Assembly: GCA_964591275.1 (NCBI GenBank)
Contig: CAZQAE010000090.1
Coordinates: 1 to 18,713 of the forward strand
Source: G963674685 sp964591275
GTDB lineage: Bacteria > Lernaellota > Lernaellaia > JACKCT01
DNA length: 18,713 nt
Direction: 5' to 3'
Under the pieces are notes generated by a model. That model worked only from the letters and a program-made list of their open reading frames with translations. It was not told the DNA's origin and ran no database searches. The position numbers were made by a program, and so were the translations under genes. Shown here piece by piece: positions 8,200 to 14,629 of this stretch. Numbering within the stretch: the stretch's first letter is position 1; every line of letters begins with the position of its first letter.

Positions 8200-9084
8200 T
8201 TAAAAGAAACTTCTTTTGACTGTCACAACATCGCCGGGGGCCAGGAAAAAGTTTTCATTCGGATCATCTGAAATTTTCTTTAAACTGACAACAATCCGCT
8301 GATTTTTCCCTTCCAATGTGCGCGTAATGATAACTTTTTTGGACGCGTTTTGCGTTAATCCGCCAGCCAGGGAAATCGCCCGCATCATGGTCAATCCCTC
8401 CTCGAAAGGGATTGAACCAGGCTTTTTCACTTCACCGTCAAAATACACGCTGGCGGTTTTATTGACAAAAAGGATATCGCCGCCGCGCAGCAAAACATTC
8501 TGTGACAAGTCGCCCTTTTCCAAAAGCTTGTGACCGTCGACGGCCATGACCTTTGCACCGTCAATATCTCCCGTCGTCGTCAATGTTCCTTTGGAACTCT
8601 TTTCCGACATCCACTGGCCGACATCTTTGCCGGAAATGGCATCCCCGCCGCGAATTAATTTAAAGTCCTGCCCACCGCCCGGCGCGATTCCTCCGGCCAT
8701 GGCAAGCGCCTCAAGAATGCGCGTGGATCCCCGCAGGCTATACTGGCCTGGGTTTTTTACGGCCCCAAGGATATATATTTTTTTTGATTGGTATTCCTTA
8801 ACCGTTACGGCGATCTGCGGATTGACCAGGTAGTCTTTCCCCAGGATTTGCTCCAGTTGCGCTTCAACCTGCCGGGCCGTTTTGCCGGTTACCATGACTT
8901 CGCGAATCCAGGGCATTCGGATGGCGCCGTCGTTGCCGACTTCATATTCCTTGCTGAGTTGGGAATCTCCGTAAACCTTGATGAGCAATACGTCGCCCGC
9001 GCCAATCAGGTACGCCCCTTCAGACGCAAAAACCAGCCCGGCCCAAGCCATGAAAAAAATCAGAAATTTCAGGGTTTTCGCCAT
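8200..9084 (-). CDS. Short OPX (Wza-type) polysaccharide export protein with SLBB domains
   Basis: 294 residues. There is a signal peptide, residues 1-20 (cleavage after VFA), with no lipobox Cys. Then comes a Poly_export domain, about 25-98, opening with YLIGAGDVLLIKVYG, and two SLBB-type domains, about 101-208 (ILGAVKNPGQYSL start) and 212-290 (VYFDGEVKKPGSIPF start). The first SLBB has an extra segment of some 35 residues (about 148-182) before the conserved GDLSQNVLLRGGDILFV. The protein stops at PGDVVTVKRSFF. It therefore lacks the C-terminal amphipathic helix with which E. coli Wza (about 380 residues) forms its outer-membrane pore, and lacks a lipid anchor. Short OPX proteins of this kind are known to need a separate outer-membrane beta-barrel, and a barrel gene sits 5 bases upstream. 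It should bridge the periplasm between the Wzc-type protein and that barrel. Confidence 0.92.
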   Translation of the reverse strand: MAKTLKFLIFFMAWAGLVFASEGAYLIGAGDVLLIKVYGDSQLSKEYEVGNDGAIRMPWIREVMVTGKTARQVEAQLEQILGKDYLVNPQIAVTVKEYQSKKIYILGAVKNPGQYSLRGSTRILEALAMAGGIAPGGGQDFKLIRGGDAISGKDVGQWMSEKSSKGTLTTTGDIDGAKVMAVDGHKLLEKGDLSQNVLLRGGDILFVNKTASVYFDGEVKKPGSIPFEEGLTMMRAISLAGGLTQNASKKVIITRTLEGKNQRIVVSLKKISDDPNENFFLAPGDVVTVKRSFF

Positions 9085-9089
9085 GATGA

Positions 9090-10316
9090 TCAGAACTTAG
9101 CCATAATCTGGCCAAGAAGCACGTTTCTTGTCGTCGTGGTGCTTGCCACATCGTCTTTGAAATCTACGCCATCGTACTGATAGCCCCCGCCGACGTGCAT
9201 CCAGAAGATCATTCTCAGCATCGCATCGAATTTGAATTGGACAAAATTCTCCGTGTGCGCGAAAGGCTCGGAAAATTCGTTGGACTGATAGCTCGCGAAA
9301 CCCTCAGTGGTCAGGCGCTGAAACCACAAGCGATAAAACCGGAGAAATACTTCATCGGAGGTATAGTAATTTGTCGTTGAGGAATCCAGTATTCGGCGTC
9401 GCACGCCCAGAGTGATGTTTGTCTCCGACCCCCAAATCGCGGATATTTCCCCCAGCCCAACAGGTCCTTCAAAAGATTCTTCTTCCATGTATTCGTTTTG
9501 CTGAAATCCACCCATCAAACGCAAATGAATCACATTGGTGATCTGGCCGCCGAAACCACCCATATAATAGGTCATATTGGAATCGAAGCCTTCCAGGTTG
9601 GGATAACTCACTTCGCCGTAACCTCCCAGGAACAGTAGTGCGGTTCTGGGCAGAAACTTTAATCTGAGATCGCCGTCCGCCGACCAGGCTTGGCGGTCAT
9701 AGTCATCCACTTTTTCGTATCGGTCGTCGATCAAAGTATAACCGCCGGCCAAATAGAAGTTGTTTTCCGGCCCGCGTTTTAGTCCCATCACGCCGTGGGC
9801 CTCGTTATGCTGCTGGTCTCCGCGAATCTGATCGATATAATCTTCGGATTCTTCAAAGGCCTGCTGATCAACGAACGTGTCGTCAACGGACATAAATAGT
9901 CCGACCGGCGCCTCGTACTTCATCAAGCCATTGAAGGTGTGGTTCGATGAGTCGAGTTTGGCATGCCTGTCGTCAGGGTCGTCATATCCCAGATAATGGT
10001 CGTTATAGAACCGATAACCAGCCTCCAGATTGAGTCGAGGGGTTTTTATCCTCATGGCGACAGCAGGCTGAAGGTTGACGACCAGATCGGTTTCCTTTTG
10101 CTGCGGAACTTCTCCGGGACCGGTCGGCGTGAAGTCGTCGGCGACAAAATAGATGTTGTCGTTATAGCGCAACGCCGAATAAACAGACGGATGCACAGAA
10201 AAGAAACCGAATCTGATTCCTTCCGTTTCCTCATATGCGGCGGCGACTGCGGACAGATTGAGGACCATAAAAAAAAGCGCCGCGCGCATGGCCCATCCGG
10301 CAAAGTCTTGCCTCAT
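9090..10316 (-). CDS. Outer-membrane beta-barrel protein, likely polysaccharide export porin
   Basis: 408 residues. The signal peptide is at about 1-27 (hydrophobic core AALFFMVLNLSAVAAA). The mature part is made of alternating polar/aromatic strands separated by acidic loops, with Tyr/Phe/Gly-rich segments such as LEAGYRFYNDHY, FYLAGGYTLI, TYYMGGFGGQ and MHVGGGYQYDGV. It ends in a C-terminal Phe (QIMAKF), the usual recognition signal for outer-membrane insertion by the BAM machinery. This resembles the putative beta-barrel porin 2 group often found in exopolysaccharide loci. Lying directly before a short OPX gene, it matches the layout in which a barrel gives the outer-membrane channel that the short OPX cannot form (as proposed for the Myxococcus export systems). 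The start is supported by GGAGA about 6 bases before the ATG. Strand number cannot be counted safely here. Confidence 0.85.
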   Translation of the reverse strand: MRQDFAGWAMRAALFFMVLNLSAVAAAYEETEGIRFGFFSVHPSVYSALRYNDNIYFVADDFTPTGPGEVPQQKETDLVVNLQPAVAMRIKTPRLNLEAGYRFYNDHYLGYDDPDDRHAKLDSSNHTFNGLMKYEAPVGLFMSVDDTFVDQQAFEESEDYIDQIRGDQQHNEAHGVMGLKRGPENNFYLAGGYTLIDDRYEKVDDYDRQAWSADGDLRLKFLPRTALLFLGGYGEVSYPNLEGFDSNMTYYMGGFGGQITNVIHLRLMGGFQQNEYMEEESFEGPVGLGEISAIWGSETNITLGVRRRILDSSTTNYYTSDEVFLRFYRLWFQRLTTEGFASYQSNEFSEPFAHTENFVQFKFDAMLRMIFWMHVGGGYQYDGVDFKDDVASTTTTRNVLLGQIMAKF

Positions 10317-10390
10317 TCATTCTCCACGATGAAACAACTGGTCGAAAACAACTTTCTAAAATAAACACGACGCCAAAAGAACGGTTGCAA

Positions 10391-10927
10391 TCACTCCGAT
10401 GTACTCACAGGCTCCGGGTCGTATTCGGGCGGTCGAGGCTCAGGCGCATCAACCTTATTCCCAGGCTGAACGTCGGCGTCATTAGCGGGTAACTCCATTC
10501 CTAAAAACATTTCCAAACTCTCAGTGAAACCGCCTTCCAAATATATCCCGGTAAAACAATCGTTAACAAGTTTTACCTGCTGTTCGAAAATCTGCTGATT
10601 TGCGGTGATCTTCGCATACTCCTGTCGAATGACGTCGGTCTTCTTTGCAAAAGCCGCTTTCCGAAGGTTTTCACCGGCTTTTTCGCATTCGGCCAGAATC
10701 CTCTGCAAATCCGCAAGACGCGAATCCATGCAACTCGCCTTCTTGGCATCCTTGTCCTTCCGCGCCTGATCCAGGTCCGAATTCATGCTTTTAATCGTCG
10801 ATCGCATATACGCCAAAACCTTCGCGGTTTGGTCGATGACCGATCCATCATCCGATTGCGCGAACACCAGCGCCGAAAAAGCGACCAGCGCCGACACAAC
10901 CACTAAGCCTGTGATAAACTTTCCCAT
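10391..10927 (-). CDS. Secreted helical protein of unknown function
   Basis: I do not recognise this family. The start chosen is the ATG at 10927, which has a strong ribosome-binding site, giving 178 residues. A longer frame from 10963 adds 12 residues but no good site. It has a signal peptide (MGKFITGLVVVSALVAFSALVFAQ, cut after VFA), then an almost wholly helical, charged region with coiled-coil character from roughly mature residue 10 to 120. Three Cys fall in this region, two about 20 residues apart (CMDSRL and AECEKAG), which could pair in the periplasm, and one more in VNDCF. The tail is rich in Pro, Glu and Asp (PEPRPPEYDPEP). The gene sits exactly between the motor genes and the outer-membrane barrel gene, so it could be the periplasmic link between the two modules. 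That is inference from position alone. Confidence 0.8.
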   Translation of the reverse strand: MGKFITGLVVVSALVAFSALVFAQSDDGSVIDQTAKVLAYMRSTIKSMNSDLDQARKDKDAKKASCMDSRLADLQRILAECEKAGENLRKAAFAKKTDVIRQEYAKITANQQIFEQQVKLVNDCFTGIYLEGGFTESLEMFLGMELPANDADVQPGNKVDAPEPRPPEYDPEPVSTSE

Positions 10928-10934
10928 AACGCAT

Positions 10935-10942
10935 CCTCCCTT
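10935..10942 (-). promoter_or_regulatory. Strong ribosome-binding site setting the start of the secreted helical protein
   Basis: AAGGGAGG on the minus strand lies 7 bases before the ATG at 10927. This is the best Shine-Dalgarno match noticed in the window, and it decides against the longer frame beginning at 10963. It comes shortly after the GltG-like stop, so the downstream gene is probably translated independently at a high rate. Confidence 0.75.
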
Positions 10943-10975
10943 CCGGTTAAGCCCCGAGACCAATGGCCAAATTCA

Positions 10976-12295
10976 TTAACCAGCTGCCGGCGTGAAGATG
11001 AATGTATAATTGACGCTGGAAGAACCTCCGTCTTCAGGTGGGTCAAATTTCCAGCGGTTGATTCTGCGACAAACACAACTTCCGACGCTGGCGTTTCCGA
11101 GGGTGTTCGCCGATACCGAGCAACCGGCCACGCCGCCTGAGCCATCAATGGAAAAAGAAACAGACACCTTTCCGCTCAAAGTGGGGTCGCTTTTAAGCTC
11201 GCGCTCATAGCAATACCTGATGCCACCAACGTACCGACGTATCTTGCCTCGAACACTCGTTGCGCTCAGCGAACCCGATACGCCTCCCGATGAAGAAACC
11301 TTGGCCTTAACTATGTGAGTTTTCTTTTTTCCCGTACCGACTCCGCTGGATGACCCGGTCCTGCCCAGACTGCCCGCATCAACGGTGGATACGCCCGAAC
11401 CTCCGTCGCCTTTTCGCGTCAGCGCATCGCCAGCCTTAGCCACGTTGATGCCTGATATCCTCCCAACGATATCCTTAATACCGCTATCCGTCCCCAATTC
11501 ATTAATCAGATTCGCCACCGATCCGGAACCTGAATCCGCAGTTATCAGAGCCAGCAAACCCTTGGTTTCGACTCCTTTTTCCTCAGCTTCGCCATTCCCG
11601 GAACCTCCGGCCTTGGATTTTTTTCCTTTATCGTCTTTCTTCTTTTCTTTTTCTTTCTCATCCCCCAGGGGCTTATCTTCCAAGACCTCCTCTTCCGGCG
11701 GGATGTCCGTTATTTTCACATCGGTCACTTTGATCATAAATCTCTTTGTTTCTGCGTTGCTCAATGTTTCCGAAATCGGCAGCGCATTGACATATTGAAT
11801 CATACCCAAATGAAGCAGCGCCGACAGGACTAAAATGAGAACGAAGGAAACATCCATTCGGTTGACATATCCGCCCTTCATATCCTTGGGCATGGTGCGA
11901 ATGGGCGGCTGCGGCGGCGTTGCCATGACCTGGAAAAGGATCGTGCAATCGCCAATGGCAATTTTTCCTTTGGATTTCAAGTCGAGTTTAATAAAGTGAT
12001 CAGCAGGATCTTCCGAATCCTGGATTTTGTCGGCGTATCGCTCGAGATCAAGCAAGCCCTGGGGAATAGCGACTTTCCCACGGATTTCCGGATCAACAAC
12101 TAGAAAGAATTGGTCGCCTTCCGCCACGAGCACATCGAGATTTTTGGGCGCGCCCTCACCCATCAGCTGAAAAGTCGAGGAAGGATCCGTTCCAACCGAA
12201 AGTTTCTGGCCACCCTTGAGCACTCGCTCAGCGGCCATCTTCCCATCGCGTAAAATACCGACTTTGATGATGCGCGGACGTAAATGTTCATTCAT
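10976..12295 (-). CDS. GltG/PglI-like protein: FHA-like cytoplasmic part, one membrane span, TonB-like AgmX/PglI C-terminal domain
   Basis: 439 residues. Residues 8-125 are beta-rich and FHA-like (KVGILRDGK, then GGQKLSVGTDPSSTFQL, ending KIAIGDCTILFQVM). One hydrophobic span lies at about 149-167. A Lys/Glu/Asp-rich stretch follows at 200-245 and a Gly/Ser-rich linker at 295-345. The last 95 residues hold the AgmX/PglI-type TonB-like domain: VRGKIRRYVGGIRYCYERELK, then SGKVSVSFSIDGSGGV and a C-x-C-RRINRWKFDPP end. Four Cys are present there (362, 392, 407, 409). In Myxococcus, GltG has this same plan and couples the AglRQS proton channel to periplasmic and outer-membrane Glt proteins. Coming directly after the TolQ/TolR-type genes, it should be the energy-transducing arm of the complex, and the FHA-like domain offers a point of cytoplasmic control. 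Naming as GltG rather than NfsG needs phylogeny. Confidence 0.85.
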   Translation of the reverse strand: MNEHLRPRIIKVGILRDGKMAAERVLKGGQKLSVGTDPSSTFQLMGEGAPKNLDVLVAEGDQFFLVVDPEIRGKVAIPQGLLDLERYADKIQDSEDPADHFIKLDLKSKGKIAIGDCTILFQVMATPPQPPIRTMPKDMKGGYVNRMDVSFVLILVLSALLHLGMIQYVNALPISETLSNAETKRFMIKVTDVKITDIPPEEEVLEDKPLGDEKEKEKKKDDKGKKSKAGGSGNGEAEEKGVETKGLLALITADSGSGSVANLINELGTDSGIKDIVGRISGINVAKAGDALTRKGDGGSGVSTVDAGSLGRTGSSSGVGTGKKKTHIVKAKVSSSGGVSGSLSATSVRGKIRRYVGGIRYCYERELKSDPTLSGKVSVSFSIDGSGGVAGCSVSANTLGNASVGSCVCRRINRWKFDPPEDGGSSSVNYTFIFTPAAG

Positions 12296-12309
12296 TTGTC
12301 GGCTCTTTC

Positions 12310-12825
12310 CTATGATTCCAATTTGAAAGCCATCAATTTAAAATCTGAAAAATGTGCATCACCGGCGCTTTTTATCAATCTTTTCAGCAAGCGATAAGGA
12401 ATTTCCTTGTCGCATTGAACCGTCAAATCCCCTTTGAAGGTTTCCTGACGCGCCTTGGCCTGCCTCTGATATTTCTTGTACTTTCGAGACAATAATGTGG
12501 TCACAGCCGGCACGCCCGCATCCGTAGCCTCCACGCCTGCGATTTCAAAATTTTCCCCAACCTTCGCAACCGCGATTCCGTCAATGAGGATTGCGTTTTT
12601 CGCGATGGTCAGGATAACTGTCTCCATTGGCAACTTTCGGCTCACCGAACTCGGCAGATGAAGATTGTCCTGAACCTGAACATTCAATTCCACCACGGAG
12701 TAACTTTTCAGCAAAAACACCAGAATGATCACGAACATGTCGACCAGACTTGTCAGCCGAAGGCTTGTGAAAGGTTTAATCCGACTTCTCGTTTGCATTT
12801 TGCGTTTTGAAGCAGCAAAAGCCAA
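12310..12825 (-). CDS. TolR/ExbD-like stator protein with the conserved membrane Asp (AglQ/AglS-like)
   Basis: 171 residues, starting at a TTG codon supported by a GAGGTGA site; the first internal ATG is residue 10. There is a short basic cytoplasmic tail, then one membrane span (about 25-45) reading LTSLVDMFVIILVFLLKSY. Asp29 is in the position of the proton-carrying Asp of TolR, ExbD and MotB. The periplasmic part (46-171) has the ExbD pattern, with VILTIAKNAILIDGIAV and a C-terminal LTVQCDKEIPYRLLKRLIKSAGDAHF that matches the usual last helix and strand. It forms the second of two TolR-type genes and lies 14 bases before the GltG-like gene. It should pair with the TolQ-like protein to make the proton channel that drives the complex. 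Known systems of this type in Myxococcus likewise use two TolR paralogues. Confidence 0.9.
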   Translation of the reverse strand: MAFAASKRKMQTRSRIKPFTSLRLTSLVDMFVIILVFLLKSYSVVELNVQVQDNLHLPSSVSRKLPMETVILTIAKNAILIDGIAVAKVGENFEIAGVEATDAGVPAVTTLLSRKYKKYQRQAKARQETFKGDLTVQCDKEIPYRLLKRLIKSAGDAHFSDFKLMAFKLES

Positions 12826-12828
12826 TTA

Positions 12829-12835
12829 TCACCTC
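12829..12835 (-). promoter_or_regulatory. Ribosome-binding site supporting a TTG start
   Basis: GAGGTGA on the minus strand, with 6 bases between its GAGG core and the TTG at 12825. The next in-frame ATG (residue 10) has no such site, so the rare start codon is the likely one. TTG initiation may lower the amount of this stator subunit relative to its neighbours. Confidence 0.7.
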
Positions 12836-12870
12836 GTCGTTATTTAATCCGACAATCGTTTCGAGTCTTC

Positions 12871-12911
12871 GGTTTCATCGACGCACCCGAAAATGCCAAT
12901 TGATCGAAACC
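12871..12911. repeat. Inverted repeat in the gap between the two TolR-like genes
   Basis: GGTTTCATCG (12871-12880) pairs with TGATCGAAACC (12901-12911), leaving one bulged base and one G-T pair, over a loop of 20 bases. It lies in the 102-base gap, the longest in the window, and no gene was found there. No T-run follows on the transcribed strand, so it is not an intrinsic terminator. It could be an RNA stem affecting processing or stability between the two stator genes, or chance. Confidence 0.35.
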
Positions 12912-12927
12912 CGAACAACTTTCGCAA

Positions 12928-13527
12928 TTATGTCACGGACCATGCCAACACCGGGTTGGGAAACATGGGTTTCTTGACTTCCTTCCCGTTCTTCATTTCT
13001 GAATACTCACGGGCAAGGTCCATCAATTTGATGATGGTTTCGTATTTGACCTCATTGTCAGGCAAGAGGATGATCGAATAGTGATGCGGGTAGATTTTCT
13101 TCACTTTCTTTAGATTTTTCAGCAATTTATCCCAATCATAATCCATTTCCTCCTTGCCGTCTTTTCCCTCGACGGCAACCTTTTCTATCCGAAATCGCTT
13201 GGATTCCTTCTTGGCTTCGTCTCCTTCGCCTTCAGCTTCGCCACCGTTGTTAACTTGCAAGACTCCCCCGTAGCCCGCCAGGATAAATCCTTCCTGCGTG
13301 ATGAACAGAGTCAAATTGAGCTTCGGCTTGTCGGGAGTTTTATCCTTGTCTCCCAGCGTCTTCGATCCCCTCGACGGCAGGGAAGTGTCTATGATCGTAA
13401 GTTCGATCATCGCGGCGGTCATAATAAGAAATGGGATCAGGATCATGATGACGTTCATGATCGGCAAAAGGTTGAGTTCGCGCGGAACCTCTTTGCTTTT
13501 TACCCTGGTGCTTGGTCTTCCAGCCAT
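12928..13527 (-). CDS. TolR/ExbD-like protein lacking the conserved membrane Asp (Asn25)
   Basis: 199 residues. A short tail precedes one membrane span (about 18-43) reading LNLLPIMNVIMILIPFLIM. The LxPxxD-type motif of TolR/ExbD is clear, but the Asp position is Asn25 (codon AAC at 13453-13455), and no other acidic residue lies in the span. The periplasmic part (44-199) has ExbD-like strands (LNLTLFITQEGFILAGYGG), an acidic Glu/Gly-rich insert at about 95-112, and a final helix-strand unit (YETIIKLMDLAREYSE). It is the first of two TolR-type genes, 61 bases after the TolQ-like gene. The start ATG has AAGGAG about 11 bases upstream. By sequence it should assemble in the stator but not carry protons itself. 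This reading assumes that the alignment to TolR Asp23 is right, which the neighbouring Pro and hydrophobic pattern supports. Confidence 0.88.
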   Translation of the reverse strand: MAGRPSTRVKSKEVPRELNLLPIMNVIMILIPFLIMTAAMIELTIIDTSLPSRGSKTLGDKDKTPDKPKLNLTLFITQEGFILAGYGGVLQVNNGGEAEGEGDEAKKESKRFRIEKVAVEGKDGKEEMDYDWDKLLKNLKKVKKIYPHHYSIILLPDNEVKYETIIKLMDLAREYSEMKNGKEVKKPMFPNPVLAWSVT

Positions 13528-13588
13528 TTTGCCTTTTCACTCCTTCAAACGCTCAATTGGAACCCGTAACTTAAAAAAATCCCCAGAC

Positions 13589-14257
13589 CTATTTCCTGAT
13601 GCCAACTACCTTTTTGGGCTGGGCGGCTTCCCTGTTTTTTCGTGACATCATATTGATCAACTTCACCGAGTACTCGTCGATCTCGTCGATGATCTTTGTG
13701 GTGCTCGCCTCAATCAGCGCATGGGACAGCATCGAAGGAATCGCCACGATCAAGCCGCATGCCGTCGTGTAAAGAGCAATGGCGATGCCCTTTGTCAAGA
13801 CTTCCTGCTTCATGCTCGGATCGACTTCCGCCACCGCCTTGAAGGCGATGATGATGCCGAAAATCGTCCCCAGCAATCCCAGAAGTGTCGCCACGTTCGC
13901 GATCACCTGCAAAAAGTTTGTGCGCTTGGTCAGCTTCGGAATGATTTCCAGGGCCACCTCATCCACGGAGTTCTGGATTTCGCGATCCGGTTGCCCCGCT
14001 TTGACCAGGCCGGCCTTGACCACGCGCGCCAGAGCCGCGTGGGGAACCGCGTTGCACAACTGGATTCCCCGCTCATAATTGGAAGCTTCAACGAAACCCT
14101 GAATCTTCCGCATGAAGGTCGGGCCGTTGATGTTGAAGCGCACTAAAATGAAATAGAATCTCTCGACCGCTATGGCAATGGCGATCACGGAGGTCCCGGC
14201 GATCACGTACATGACCGTTCCGCCCTCTCGGAAAAATCCGGCTAAAGTTGACAGCAT
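13589..14257 (-). CDS. TolQ/ExbB/MotA-like proton channel protein (AglR-like)
   Basis: 222 residues, the usual TolQ/ExbB size. There are three membrane spans: about 15-35 (VMYVIAGTSVIAIAIAVERF), 116-139 (LQVIANVATLLGLLGTIFGIIIAF) and 157-176 (GIAIALYTTACGLIVAIPSM). The GLLGT motif with Thr131 in the second span and Thr164/Thr165 in the third match the polar residues that line the proton path in TolQ and ExbB. The cytoplasmic loop (about 40-112) is helical with the family's AxARV and VDE segments. The ATG has AAGGAG upstream. Its products with the two TolR-like proteins encoded next would form the proton-driven motor core. No TonB-dependent receptor, iron-uptake or Tol-Pal gene is nearby, so a role in the envelope complex encoded here is the better reading. 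Confidence 0.93.
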   Translation of the reverse strand: MLSTLAGFFREGGTVMYVIAGTSVIAIAIAVERFYFILVRFNINGPTFMRKIQGFVEASNYERGIQLCNAVPHAALARVVKAGLVKAGQPDREIQNSVDEVALEIIPKLTKRTNFLQVIANVATLLGLLGTIFGIIIAFKAVAEVDPSMKQEVLTKGIAIALYTTACGLIVAIPSMLSHALIEASTTKIIDEIDEYSVKLINMMSRKNREAAQPKKVVGIRK

Positions 14258-14294
14258 GGATCAATCGCTCCTTCATTTGGCTGTTGAAAAATTT

Positions 14295-14308
14295 AATCCT
14301 CTCGGATT
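14295..14308 (-). other. Small hairpin in the gap before the TolQ-like gene
   Basis: The transcribed strand reads AATCC-GAGA-GGATT, a perfect 5-base stem on a 4-base loop, followed by AAATTTTTC. The layout resembles a weak terminator or attenuator, but the stem is short and AT-rich. At best it would trim readthrough between the small secreted protein gene and the motor genes. Confidence 0.25.
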
Positions 14309-14312
14309 GTCA

Positions 14313-14570
14313 TTACTGAAATGGTTTATTGTCCAAACTCGCTTCTATTTTGTAAATAAAACTCTTTTTTTTCATACTGGCGCCGAAGTCCACATTGGCT
14401 CGCTGGATGATGTAGGAGGCCTGCGGTCTGAGTATCCGCCCTTCGATGACGATGGTCGAATCATCTTCCTCGGCATCCTGAGCGGCGGCAATTCCGGCAA
14501 AGGAGCAGATGACGATGGCCGCCAAAACCACAATGGATGACATTCTCATTATTTTCCAAAAAACACTCAT
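14313..14570 (-). CDS. Small secreted protein of unknown function, possible complex subunit
   Basis: 85 residues. The signal peptide is at about 1-30 (IVVLAAIVICSFAGIAAA, cut before QDAEED), leaving a mature protein of about 55 residues. The mature part reads as an acidic start, a strand IVIEGRIL, then RPQASYIIQRANVDFG and a charged end KSFIYKIEASLDNKPF. The one Cys (22) is inside the signal and does not form a lipobox. The start is supported by GAGGTGGG about 8 bases before the ATG. It sits between the GltE-like lipoprotein gene and the TolQ-like gene, 59 and 55 bases from them. I cannot tie it to a named family. By position it may be a small periplasmic partner of the motor, comparable to the small Glt/Nfs F-type subunits, but this is inference. 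Confidence 0.75.
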   Translation of the reverse strand: MSVFWKIMRMSSIVVLAAIVICSFAGIAAAQDAEEDDSTIVIEGRILRPQASYIIQRANVDFGASMKKKSFIYKIEASLDNKPFQ

Positions 14571-14629
14571 TCTTGTCCCACCTCACGCGATTCTATCGCA
14601 ACCAGACATACCTCATTACGAGCAAATTG

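Noticed and set aside
11385..11798. A plus-strand open frame of 137 codons opposite the GltG-like gene
   Set aside because: Its Ser/Pro/Phe-rich product is the reverse reading of the Gly/Ser and Lys/Glu-rich linker of the real gene; no gene-like features are seen.
12883..12899. A sigma-54-like TGGCA...GC pattern on the minus strand in the 102-base gap
   Set aside because: The spacing between GG and GC is 11 rather than 10 bases and the rest of the -12 element is absent.
13589..14257. Reading the TolQ/TolR-like genes as a standard ExbBD-TonB iron-uptake set or as Tol-Pal
   Set aside because: There is no TonB-dependent receptor, TolA, TolB or Pal nearby; the TonB-like protein has an FHA-like N-terminus and AgmX/PglI-type end, and two TolR paralogues are present, as in Agl systems.
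14571..14629. Possible intrinsic terminator between the TPR lipoprotein and small secreted protein genes
   Set aside because: No stem followed by a T-run was found on the transcribed strand in these 59 bases.
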